A DNA stretch of 37,379 nucleotides from Vulcanimicrobiota bacterium (GTDB lineage Bacteria > Vulcanimicrobiota > Vulcanimicrobiia > Eremiobacterales > Eremiobacteraceae). How positions within the stretch are numbered: position 1 is the stretch's first letter; every line of letters starts with the position of its first letter. Below the pieces are notes generated by a model, which did no database searches, was not told the origin of the DNA, and saw only the letters and a list, made by a program, of their open reading frames with translations. The DNA lies in contig JACRUD010000175.1 of assembly GCA_014304875.1 (NCBI GenBank), positions 1 to 37,379 of the forward strand, written 5' to 3'. The position numbers and the translations under genes were made by a program. This document shows, one piece after another, positions 9,644 to 19,005 of this stretch.

Positions 9644-9753
9644 TGACGTCTCACCCTTCCATCGTCGACGTAGAACGAGCATCCACAAGATTCATCGTGT
9701 GGGTAGCACAGACGCCCCAGCCCCCGTCGAGACACATCGAAGCGATCAGGGCG

Positions 9754-10998
9754 TCAAAAACCCAGCGGGTACGCTTCCTCGCCATGTAACTCGATATCGA
9801 GCCCACGTTCTTCGGCTTCGCGCTGCACCTTGGTGCGCGTCACGCGCGCGATCAGCCCCAACACGCCATACGTGAACGCAAAAGCCCACGCGCTGCATAC
9901 CGATACGGCGACGAGTTGTTTAACGAAGAACGATGCGCCGCCCAAGAGCAAGCCGTCGGCGCCGTTGGGATTCCACGCCCTCGAAGCAAAGATTCCGAGT
10001 AGAACGATTCCGAGAAAACCGCCGACGCCGTGGACACCCCACACGTCGAGCGCGTCGTCCCAACCGAGGCGATTCTTCATCGCCACAGCATAGTAGCACA
10101 CGACCCCCGCGATGATGCCAAGCACCACGGCCGTACTCGGTGCGACATATCCCGCGGCAGGCGTAATCGTCGCAAGGCCCGCCACGGCGCCGGTGAGCAG
10201 TCCGACAAACTTCGGCTGCCTTCCGCGTACCCATTCCACAAGCAACCAGGTAATGGCCGCGAAGGAAGCCGCGATGGCGGAGTTCAGGAAGGCCGACGCC
10301 GTCACTGCGTCGACGCGCAGCTCTGAGCCGGCATTGAATCCGTACCAGCCGAACCACAACAGGCCCGTACCCAAGGCGATGAGCGGCACGTTGTGCGGTT
10401 TATTCTCGACGACGTAACGGCGCCCGACAAAAAATACCGAAGCCAATGCCGCGAACCCTGCGGAGGCGTGCACCACGATGCCGCCGGCGAAATCGAGCAC
10501 GCCCCACTTCGCGAACAAGCCGTCCGGGCTCCAGATCATGTGAACGAACGGGAAGTATACGAAAACCAACCAGCCCGTGAGAAACAAAAAGTAGGCTTTA
10601 AACGTCACTCGATTTGCGAATGCGCCGGTGATCAGGGCCGGAGTGATGATGGCGAACATCATCTGGTAGGCGACGTGCACGACCAGCGGAATGCCCGCGT
10701 CGTTGCCGGTAAACATCGTGTGAAGCGTGATGCCGTGCAAAAACGCATAGTACATCGGGTTCCCGACGATGCCGTGCCAGCTCGGCCCGAAACACATCGA
10801 ATATCCAAAGGCAAACCAAAGCACGGTCGTCCAACCCAGCGACATAAAGCTCTGGATCATGATCGTCAAGACGTTCTTGCGACCGACAAGACCGCCGTAA
10901 AAGAACGCAAGACCCGGTGTCATGAGCATCACCAGGCTCGCGCAAATCAGCATGAACGCGGTATTGCCTATATTCAGCGGCACGGACGCAGCTGCCAT
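9754..10998 (-). CDS. amtB: ammonium transporter
   Basis: Amt signature regions (TPGLAFFYGGLVGRKNVL, FAGGIVVHASAGFAAL, WFGWYGFNAGSEL, DDALDVWGVHGVGGFLG). Confidence 0.95.
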   Translation of the reverse strand: MAAASVPLNIGNTAFMLICASLVMLMTPGLAFFYGGLVGRKNVLTIMIQSFMSLGWTTVLWFAFGYSMCFGPSWHGIVGNPMYYAFLHGITLHTMFTGNDAGIPLVVHVAYQMMFAIITPALITGAFANRVTFKAYFLFLTGWLVFVYFPFVHMIWSPDGLFAKWGVLDFAGGIVVHASAGFAALASVFFVGRRYVVENKPHNVPLIALGTGLLWFGWYGFNAGSELRVDAVTASAFLNSAIAASFAAITWLLVEWVRGRQPKFVGLLTGAVAGLATITPAAGYVAPSTAVVLGIIAGVVCYYAVAMKNRLGWDDALDVWGVHGVGGFLGIVLLGIFASRAWNPNGADGLLLGGASFFVKQLVAVSVCSAWAFAFTYGVLGLIARVTRTKVQREAEERGLDIELHGEEAYPLGF

Positions 10999-11144
10999 AT
11001 GCCGTCCTCGGGTTCACGTTTCCGCGCGCGTTTTCCCCGTGCTGTTCAGGCCGCTTCAGCATGGGGCGCGAAGGATACCGCGCGCCACATCGCTTAACCG
11101 ACCGACCAGCCATGCGCCCCTTGCCTTGTGGCGGTTCTTAGAAA

Positions 11145-11777
11145 ATGCTGCTCGACAGTCCCCAAAAGATGGATGGACTTTCCGAGCGCGCTGCCTTGTT
11201 AAGGGTTGCGATCAGATGCGAGCGGTTGACGATCGCTTGGACGGTCCTGGCCGGCGCGCTAGGGCTGATCGCCGGGACAATCGCTCACAGCGTTTCCTTG
11301 ACTGCCTTCGGCTTAGACGGCGCGGTGGAATGCTTCTGTGCAGGCGTCCTACTTCGGCGCCTTTCGATTCGGGCTAGTGAGACGCTCAGTGCAGCCGCAA
11401 GCACGGAGTTGCGCGCGGCGCGGACCGTCGGAACGCTGCTTGTGGTAGCCGGGGTGTACGTGGCCGTCAATGCGATCTTCGCGCTCGTCCATCATCGTGA
11501 ACCGGACAGCTCGGCAGTCGGATTAGCCCTCACCGTCCTCACCATTCCGATAATGGTGCCGCTCGCCAACGTGAAGCTAGGTCTGGCGCGCCGCTTACAA
11601 AGCCCCGCTCTGCGGGCCGATGCCATCGGCAACGTGGTGTGTTGGTATCTGGCTCTGGTCGCATTAACGAGCCTCGTGCTCGATCGGTTCGTCGGTTTGT
11701 GGTGGATTGATGGCGTCGCGTCCTTGATCATCGTCGTTGTATTGATCTACGAAGGCGTCAAGGCGTGTCGGGCTTAG
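11145..11777 (+). CDS. cation-diffusion-facilitator-like membrane protein
   Basis: Five to six hydrophobic segments; SVSLTAFGLDGAVE and LWWIDGVASLIIVVVLIYEGVKA resemble CDF membrane domains. Confidence 0.65.
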   Translation: MLLDSPQKMDGLSERAALLRVAIRCERLTIAWTVLAGALGLIAGTIAHSVSLTAFGLDGAVECFCAGVLLRRLSIRASETLSAAASTELRAARTVGTLLVVAGVYVAVNAIFALVHHREPDSSAVGLALTVLTIPIMVPLANVKLGLARRLQSPALRADAIGNVVCWYLALVALTSLVLDRFVGLWWIDGVASLIIVVVLIYEGVKACRA

Positions 11778-11801
11778 CCGAACTAAACGACCAGGCTGTC
11801 G

Positions 11802-12980
11802 CTACCGAGGAGACTCGTCCTGGTGCGTGTGCGCGTGGCCATCGTGATGGTGCTCGTGCTCCATCGGACGCGAGCGATTCAAATAGATGAAGTAGCCGAC
11901 CGCGCATGCCGCAACGACGTTTAGCCAAAACGTGTAGTTGAATGAAAACGTCTCGACTGTCTCTCGTATATGAGTGTTCGGGGCCGGTATTTGGTGGAGC
12001 GCTGAGAACACAACTTCCATAATCATCGCGCTGACGATCATCGTAACGAAAAAGATTGAAAAGATATACGTCGCCATGCGGGTGCCGTAATACGTGCGAT
12101 ACACATCCAATAGCGGAAGCACGATCAGGTCGGCGTACAAGAATGACAGGACGCCGCCAAACGAGATCCCCGTCCCCCACAAGACTGCCGCCATGGGCAC
12201 GTTCCCGATGGAGCACACGAACGTGAAGATGGCGATGAGCGCGCCGGCGACCGCGTTCAGCGGCACTTGAACGAGCGCCGGTGCGCCTGCGAAGAAGAGC
12301 GATTTCCAGACGTGCGGCGGAACGAAGATGGTGAGGAATCCGGCGATGAGGAAGCCGCCGATCAGATCCTTGGCGAGCATGGACCAGTCCATTGCGACGT
12401 TTTGGGCCACGAGAACTTTGGTGGCTGGGTTGCGCAGCTTGTCCCACAACGTCCGCCCCGCCACGACGTCGCTGCCATGCTCGTGCCCGCCTCCACTTTC
12501 CACATGAGCGCGCGCCTCTTCGACGAGCTTCTGCGGATATGTCAGCTTGACAAGCAACGACATGATCGCGATCAGGACGATTCCCCCGATCCATTCTGCG
12601 ACCGTAAACTGCCAGCCCATCAGGAGGTACAAGATGATCCCGAGCTCCACGACGAGGTTCGTGGAGGAGAAAAGGAATGCCAGCGACGGGGTCAGGCCGG
12701 CTCCTTTTTTGAACAGGGTTTTGCTCAGGGCGGCGGCGGCGTAAGAACAGCTCGAACTTGCGGCGCCATAGCCCGTCGCCAGGGCGACTTCACGAAAACC
12801 GCTTCGTCCAAGTTGCCGTCGCATCCGTTCCTTCGAGACGACGGCCTGGATGATGCCGGAAAGCGTGAAACCCAAAACCAGACTCCAACCCACCTGCCAC
12901 GCCATCGCCGCCGCCATCACGAGCGCGTCCCAGACGTGGTGAACAAATCCCATGCTTAGTTTAGATTTCCTATGCGCCAC
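11802..12980 (-). CDS. permease of the YraQ/ArsP (DUF318) type with His-rich C-terminus
   Basis: GYGAASSSCSYAAAALSKTLFKKGAGLTPSLAFLFSSTNLVVELGIIL; tail MEHEHHHDGHAHTHQDESPR. Confidence 0.85.
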   Translation of the reverse strand: MAHRKSKLSMGFVHHVWDALVMAAAMAWQVGWSLVLGFTLSGIIQAVVSKERMRRQLGRSGFREVALATGYGAASSSCSYAAAALSKTLFKKGAGLTPSLAFLFSSTNLVVELGIILYLLMGWQFTVAEWIGGIVLIAIMSLLVKLTYPQKLVEEARAHVESGGGHEHGSDVVAGRTLWDKLRNPATKVLVAQNVAMDWSMLAKDLIGGFLIAGFLTIFVPPHVWKSLFFAGAPALVQVPLNAVAGALIAIFTFVCSIGNVPMAAVLWGTGISFGGVLSFLYADLIVLPLLDVYRTYYGTRMATYIFSIFFVTMIVSAMIMEVVFSALHQIPAPNTHIRETVETFSFNYTFWLNVVAACAVGYFIYLNRSRPMEHEHHHDGHAHTHQDESPR

Positions 12981-13205
12981 CTTGGGGGCGGATAAATTGC
13001 CTTCGGTCTAAGGAGTCCAACCGGCACAAAGGATCTTTCTTCAAAGGCAGGGCGCGCATTAGTCGTCGATAACACCGATCGTTCCTCGTGCTAATCGCTC
13101 AGCGAAGCAGCTCTTGAAACGGTTTTTCTACCGAATGCGACGACGCCATCAAGGCGACCCGCTTGAGCGAGAGGTTTGGATTGTAGGCTTTTTGCTTGAT
13201 TTCAA

Positions 13206-13236
13206 ACGGAGCGGGAGAGGGGTCTCGAACCCCCGA
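13206..13236 (-). pseudogene. tRNA 3'-half remnant (T-arm and acceptor strand)
   Basis: Minus strand GGTCGGGGGTTCGAGACCCCTCTCCCGCTCC; about 29/31 match to the 3' end of tRNA-Gly at 17385-17460; no matching 5' GCGGGAG or D-arm found. Confidence 0.65.
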
Positions 13237-13480
13237 CCGAAGCGCTGGTTGCCGTCACGCAAAGCTTGATCTCCTAAGGCTTTGCCCATGTAGGAACTCT
13301 CAAGGACAATCTTTTGGACAACATTTGAGCCGCACCCTCGCGGATGCTGCGGACCGTAAAGATCAAAGATAACCGACGCCCCAAACGGGCTTCTAACACT
13401 GAGACGCATACTGTGTCGGGTGTCGTGCGCCAACTTCGTCTCAGTGTGGCGCGTTGAAAGATCCTCAACGTTTATAAATC

Positions 13481-13740
13481 CTAGCCGGCGTCAGCCTTGG
13501 GGTTTGATAGCTTTAAGCTGCGCTCGCGCCACCGACGGTTCATCGCGTCCACTGCCAGTTGCTGCATAGAAGGCAACACCTGGCTGTATTGATCCATGAT
13601 GATCGCTACCCAAGCGTGCCCAGGCCGTTCTCTGACGATCTTTGGGGGGAGACGCCGGCCTCTAGCAAATCGGTAGCCTGCGTGTGCCGAAAATCGTGGA
13701 AGCGGGAAGCGCTCGGCAATTTGTGGCCTGGCGGCAATGA
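13481..13740 (-). pseudogene. tyrosine-type integrase, C-terminal remnant 1
   Basis: FHDFRHTQATDLLEAGVSP then, after a frameshift at the C-run (about 13643-13652), IVRERPGHAWVAIIMDQYSQVLPSMQQLAVDAMNRRWRERSLKLSNPKADAG*. Confidence 0.8.
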
Positions 13741-14052
13741 TCGGTCAGCGCACGCCAACACCTTCTTGAAGCTGCAGCGCGCGAAGTTGCCCGACTGAAG
13801 CAAGCCTCCAACCGGTCCGTGAACACCCACTCCACACGGCCCTTCCGCCAGCATTCGTTTCCTGTGCACCACCTCCACCCGGGGTGGGTGTCACCAGTTG
13901 ACCCCAAACCGTGCCCAACCGTGCAGAGAGAAGTAGTCGGCTCCGAGTACGCCGAATGAATAGGGGCGATTTGCTAAGTACGGCAGCCAGTCGGGGGCGA
14001 GCTCTGGTCGAACTCACGTCGTGCGTCGCTCCCATTTGAATGGAGGTACTGT

Positions 14053-14325
14053 ATGCCGCGATTTATAATCGAGCGGACGTTCAAAGACGGTTTGACCGTC
14101 CCCATCAGCGACGAAGGCGCCGAGGCCTGCCGCGGGATCGTTGTAAAAAACGGCGGCGCGGGAGTCACGTGGGTCCATTCGTACGTCTCCAAGGATCATA
14201 AAAAGACGTATTGCGTTTACGATGGGCCCGATGAAAAGGCTATCCGCCAGGCAGCCGAACGGAATGGTCTACCGGTCGACGCGGTCTCCGAAGTCAGCGT
14301 TTTGGACCCCTACTTCTATCGCTAG
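14053..14325 (+). CDS. DUF4242 family protein
   Basis: MPRFIIERTFKDGLTVPISDEGAEAC...GVTWVHSYVSKDHKKTYCVYDGPDEKAIRQAAERNGLPVDAVSEVSVLDPYFYR. Confidence 0.85.
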   Translation: MPRFIIERTFKDGLTVPISDEGAEACRGIVVKNGGAGVTWVHSYVSKDHKKTYCVYDGPDEKAIRQAAERNGLPVDAVSEVSVLDPYFYR

Positions 14326-14380
14326 GAAGTGAGGTTACGAGGTTAGGGCGCGTGAGGTTATCCCAAACCGAGCTTATGTT

Positions 14381-14893
14381 CTAGGACTTCGTAAACGTAC
14401 AGGCCGGTTTCACGCCGGCGGCTAGAGTCTGATAGACGACGCAGTAGCGCTCCGTCAGCTTTTGCAGCGCGGCCATTTCTTCCGGCCCCACTTCTGTGTC
14501 AAGCTCGAACCGTAAGCGGATAGATTTGAACCCAACCGAAGCTTCTTTATCGACCGCGAGGGTACCGCGAAAGTCTAGATCACCTTCGGCCGTGATAGTG
14601 CCGCCGCGTAGCGGCAAATCTATGGATGTCGCGACCGCTCTCAACGTCACTCCGGCGCAAGCCACGACAGCCTGTAGCAGCATATCGCCCGAGCAGGCAA
14701 GCATGCCGTCGCCACCTGTGGCCGGATGGAGCCCAGCTTTCACGAGTGCGGTACCGGTCTCGACGCTGCACGAGAGATTTTCCGGATCATCCAACCGGCC
14801 GCGAGCGCGAAGCGTCAACAGGGCGTCGTCCGGTGTATTGCGGTACCGTTCTTTGAGAGGCGCTTGCAGCGAGCGTAAAGTTGAAGCTTGCAT
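14381..14893 (-). CDS. OsmC family protein
   Basis: GGDGMLACSGDMLLQAVVACAGVTLRAVATSI and LQKLTERYCVVYQTL; start set at MQASTL. Confidence 0.85.
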   Translation of the reverse strand: MQASTLRSLQAPLKERYRNTPDDALLTLRARGRLDDPENLSCSVETGTALVKAGLHPATGGDGMLACSGDMLLQAVVACAGVTLRAVATSIDLPLRGGTITAEGDLDFRGTLAVDKEASVGFKSIRLRFELDTEVGPEEMAALQKLTERYCVVYQTLAAGVKPACTFTKS

Positions 14894-15189
14894 TTGCTGG
14901 TCCGCCTTACCGGTTGGGTGCCGCGCCGGCTTGCATTTCCTTCGAGGCCGGGCCTTCCGCCCGAACGTTGCATCAGCCTCCAAATGGGCCGACGCCCTTA
15001 CGTTGGGATTCCGATCTAGGCGGTCCGGCCTGTCTCAATGCTGGCGGTACTTCTCCTGGGCCGCCGAATCGGCGGACTTTGCTTGCTAGGTCGGCCGCCG
15101 ATGCCCGGACCGCTTCCGACCGATGATGGAGGAGTGCTGGCAGGCAGCTTCGGTGAAGATAGCCGCTGATGTCGCGCGAAATCAAGGCC

Positions 15190-17158
15190 ATGGGTAAGCC
15201 GAGTAAGTCCGCGCCTTTACCGACTGGCACGGTTACCTTTCTATATTACCGACATCGAAGGCAGTGCCCAACGCTGGGACAGTCATCCCCAGGCCATGAA
15301 GGCCGCGGTGGCGCGACACGACGTGCTGTTGCGGACAACGATAGAGTTGCACCGAGGGTACGTTTTCAAGACTGTGGGTGACGCCTTCTGCGCTGCCTTC
15401 CATACCCCATTCGAGGCTATTCGCGCAGCGATTGACGTACAGGGCGCGTTGCAAAAGGAAGATTTTTGCGCGGTCGATGGCTTGTGTGCGCGCATTGGCG
15501 TGCACACAGGCTACGCCGACGAGCGTGACGGCGACTACTTCGGTCCAGCCGTCAACCGCGTCGCACGGCTAATGTCCCTTGGCCACGGCGGACAAGTGCT
15601 GGTGTCGGCTGCAGCGCGTGAACTGGTTCACGGCGATCTTCCCGCGAGCGCATCGCTCACAGATCTCGGGTCCCACCGCCTAAGGGATCTCGCACAGGCA
15701 GAGCAAGTTTGGCAGCTGACCGTCGCCGGTGCGCCGAGCGACTTCCCCCCGCTCAAATCGCTCGACACGCTGCCGAACAACTTGCCCCTCCAACCGACCA
15801 GTTTCCACGGCCGCGTCAACGACCTCAAAGAGGTCAAGTCGCTGCTGGGCAAACACAGACTGTTGACGCTGCTCGGGACAGGTGGTGTCGGCAAGACTCG
15901 GCTAGCGCTCCAAACGGCAGCCGATCTTCTGGACATCTATCCCGATGGAGTGTGGTTTGTCGAGCTCGCACCCATCACCGACCCCGCACTTGTGTCGGGT
16001 GTGATCGCCAAAGCGTTGGGCATAGGGCAAACGATGGGGTGCGAGTTAGACGAGTTTATTCCGCAGTGGCTCAAACATAAAGAGCTGTTGCTCATCGTCG
16101 ACAATTGCGAGCATGTCTTGGAGCCGGTAGCCGCGCTGGCTGATGCAATCGTTCGTTGCTGCCCTCGTGTTCGCATATTGGGCACATCACGCCAAGCCCT
16201 CGGTGTCGGCGGGGAAGCTACATACCAGCTGCCATCTCTGGCGGTCCCCGAGTCTACAGGCGCTATGCGTGCCGAAAACGCAGTTACATACGGGGCGGTC
16301 GCTCTTTTCACGGACCGTGCCGTTCTTGCCGATAGGCGGTTCGCGCTGACCGATGACAACGCATCGACTGTCGCCGACATCTGTCGCCGGCTCGATGGAA
16401 TTCCACTAGCTATCGAACTTGCTGCAGCGCGAGTAAAGGTTCTGAGTATTCCCAACCTGGCGCATCACTTGGACGAGCGTTTCAAAATTCTTACCGGCGG
16501 CAGCCGAACGGCACTACCTCGTCAGAAGACTTTGAGCGCGCTCATCGACTGGAGCTACAACCTGCTGTTCCCCGAAGAGCAGACGCTCTTCAACCGCGTG
16601 GCGATTTTCGCCGGCGGCTTCACGCTTGATGCTGCAGCCTTGGTGTGCGCGGGCGAGTGCAGCGACGAACTAAACGCGCTCGATCTGATTGCGTCACTTA
16701 CGGATAAATCGCTCGTGGTGGCAGACACCGGACGCGATCGGGAGCGTTACCGTCTGCTTGAGTCCACGCGCGAATACGCGCTAAAAAGGCTAACTGAGAG
16801 CGGTGAGCGCGACAGTATTGCAGGCCGGCATGCCGAATATTTTGCGTCCGTTACCCAAGGCGCCAAGGGCAACATCCGCAACATGCCGCTGAGCGAATGG
16901 GTGGCGACGCTTGAGCCCGACGTGGACAATTTCCGGACCGCGCTTGGCTGGGCGCTCGGCCAGGCACGTGACGGCGTTCTCGGTAGTACGATTGCCGATG
17001 GTTTAGAAATGTTTTGGTGGCACACCGGGGCGGAGGCGGAAGGACGCCGCTGGATTGAAGCAGCGCTTGCTCGGGTCGGTGAGGATGAAAATCCTAGCAT
17101 CGTGGCTCGACTACGTCAGGTGCTCGCGCTTCTGACTTCGCGTGTCCTTTATTCGTAA
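15190..17158 (+). pseudogene. class III nucleotidyl cyclase + STAND/NB-ARC ATPase, frameshifted at 5' end and truncated at 3' end
   Basis: LPTGTVTFLY in frame 1, then TDIEGSAQRWDSHPQAMKAAVARHD in the next frame; P-loop LLGTGGVGKTRLAL; C-terminal repeat region missing. Confidence 0.75.
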
Positions 17159-17384
17159 GGAGGTCGTCGGTCTCGTGTCTTCCGGGAATCATCCGTGCTC
17201 TAACACGAAGACGTGGGGCTCGCGTTTCGTCCGGGGCACCGGGGTGCGCAAATCCACCCGGCTCCCAAGGAACCCGCGTCCTTGGACAACCTTTTAGGCG
17301 GAAAATGGCGAATACGGGCGGACGCAGCGGATTGTTCGCAACAGCGGAAAGCCTTGCGCTATAAGGCTTTTACTTTGATTCCAA

Positions 17385-17460
17385 TGGAGCGGGAGACGGG
17401 TCTCGAACCCGCGACCCTCAGCTTGGGAAGCTGATGCTCTACCAATTGAGCTACTCCCGC
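17385..17460 (-). tRNA. tRNA-Gly (anticodon CCC), CCA encoded
   Basis: Minus strand GCGGGAGTAGCTCAATTGGTAGAGCATCAGCTTCCCAAGCTGAGGGTCGCGGGTTCGAGACCCGTCTCCCGCTCCA; 7-bp acceptor, anticodon loop TTCCCAA. Confidence 0.95.
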
Positions 17461-17603
17461 ATCCGAAAATCGCGTTCAAGCGGGAAACGTACGCTTCCTC
17501 CGGGGACCTGTGACGCCCCGACCATGTTTGGCGCGCCATTCCGACACGAGTCGGCGAGCAGAAACGAGGCCCGGGCTTAAGGGCCAAGGCCTCGAGGTTG
17601 GTA

Positions 17604-17676
17604 TGCCGAGAGTCGGAATCGAACCGACGACACCAGCTTTTTCAGAGCTGTGCTCTACCGACTGAGCTATCTCGGC
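17604..17676 (-). tRNA. tRNA-Phe (anticodon GAA)
   Basis: Minus strand GCCGAGATAGCTCAGTCGGTAGAGCACAGCTCTGAAAAAGCTGGTGTCGTCGGTTCGATTCCGACTCTCGGCA; anticodon loop CTGAAAA. Confidence 0.95.
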
Positions 17677-17807
17677 GTATGACCTCCGAGCTTGATTGTA
17701 TAAGCGCTTGCAGAGCTTTCGATCCCAACAAGCCTGGCCGTTGAGGGGTTCCTGCCCACATTTTGCCCACATGGTCTAGAAGTGCCGGGCCTATTCACGC
17801 TTCCTGA

Positions 17808-18037
17808 CTATGCCCCCTTGAGGACCTCGTCCATGGCGCGTGCTGCGAGGTCCTGTGACGATTTAACTGCGTGAGCATAAATACTTAACGTGATTCCTGG
17901 GTTTGCGTGATCCAACGTGTGGGTTACCGTCTGATGGGAACGTTCTTCTCGAGCATCAAGGAGGCAGCGTGTGCCGCAGATCGTGGACGCGCAAGTGCCT
18001 CAGGCCGGCTCGCTTGACGATGTTCTTGAATAGGGTC
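17808..18037 (-). pseudogene. tyrosine-type integrase, C-terminal remnant 2
   Basis: LFKNIVKRAGLRHLRVHDLRHT / AASLMLEKNVPIRR / VTHTLDHANPGITLSIYAHAVKSSQDLAARAMDEVLKGA*, read across two single-base frameshifts. Confidence 0.8.
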
Positions 18038-18621
18038 GCAATAATGCCGGTTTCCATTGTTGGCCTCGGCCGTCTGACAAAAACTAGCCCAGTCATATTG
18101 TATTCCGGCCCTTTCGCCAGACGGGTCTCGCTAGCTGCTGGTCAGAATGAAAATGGAGACGGGCTGGTGGTGCTTGATGTCGGCCGAGAGCTTGCGGTCG
18201 TACACGTTGACCGAAGCGTCGCAACCGAAATGCGCGCTAAAGTCGGAGTTTGGATCCAAGCGCGTAGCAGCACGGACGATCGAACGCTGGAGAGTTACCT
18301 GTGGCACTTCACGGAAGTCCGGCGCAGGGAGATAGGCTTGGATCGTGCCCAGTAAAAAGGCGTGACTTCTTTCGTGGTGACATCTTACAAGAACTGCCAC
18401 GTCGTCACCAGCCCAGCGCAATGTACAACGAACGGCAGCCTTGCGGCTCATCACCATGGTGCTCATAGAGCAAACGCAGGAGTGGCAGACGGAACGGCGG
18501 TGCGTAGATGCAGAAAGCGGTGGCGATGTCGGGGACCGGCTAAAACCTCACACGCTGAGTGGGCTCGAAACTACACGCGTTTGGACGCAGCCCCTCACCA
18601 AGGCCGTACGGGTCCGCAGCG

Positions 18622-19005
18622 TTATTTCACATCTTGCTTAACTTGCGCGACGCCTGTTTTACCGTTGCCTGTAGCAGAAATGTCGAACTGCCACATCGTC
18701 GCATATCTCAGTCTGAGGTGAGCTGTATACGTCCCGTCGCCATTATCCTGGGCGGTCGCCCTTGGACCGGTCATGGACATGTCCGGCATGGTCGTAGCGA
18801 TCTTGACGCTGGCGCCCTTGACCGCACTGCCGGACGGGTCTTTAACCGTGATCGTGAGCGTCTCATCCCCTTGACGTGGCGGATCGGGGCTAAACTCAGT
18901 GCTAACGCTGAGGTCGCTTGAGCTGCCACTGGTAGTGGTCTGTTTTGAGCTATTGCACGCGGTGATGAGCAGTGCCGCAGCGGCAAGAACAAATAAGTGT
19001 CTCAC
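18622..19005 (-). CDS. FixH/YtkA-like lipoprotein
   Basis: Lipobox-like LLITACNSS; SPDPPRQGDETLTITVKDPSGSAVKGASVKIATTMPDMSMTGP...GDGTYTAHLRL. Confidence 0.75.
   Translation of the reverse strand: MRHLFVLAAAALLITACNSSKQTTTSGSSSDLSVSTEFSPDPPRQGDETLTITVKDPSGSAVKGASVKIATTMPDMSMTGPRATAQDNGDGTYTAHLRLRYATMWQFDISATGNGKTGVAQVKQDVK

Noticed and set aside
10393-11097. Long plus ORF opposite amtB
   Set aside because: Antisense of a clear ammonium transporter; highly charged low-information translation typical of GC-rich shadow ORFs.
12267-12959. 230-aa plus ORF opposite the permease
   Set aside because: Antisense shadow of the YraQ/ArsP-like gene.
13149-13433. Minus ORF containing RFGRGFETPLPLRLKS
   Set aside because: Runs through the tRNA 3' remnant; no protein family signal.
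17213-17434. Plus ORF ending MERETGLEPATLSLGS
   Set aside because: Translation of the antisense strand of tRNA-Gly(CCC); a familiar spurious peptide.
17294-17587. Minus ORF containing GSSSIGRASASQAEGRGFETRLPLHW
   Set aside because: Read-through of the tRNA-Gly gene itself.
17476-17772. Minus ORF containing YAEIAQSVEHSSEKAGVVGSIPTLG
   Set aside because: Read-through of the tRNA-Phe gene.
17903-18355. 150-aa plus ORF
   Set aside because: Its 5' part is antisense to integrase remnant 2; no recognisable domain. The overlapping minus ORF 18131-18466 is equally unsupported.
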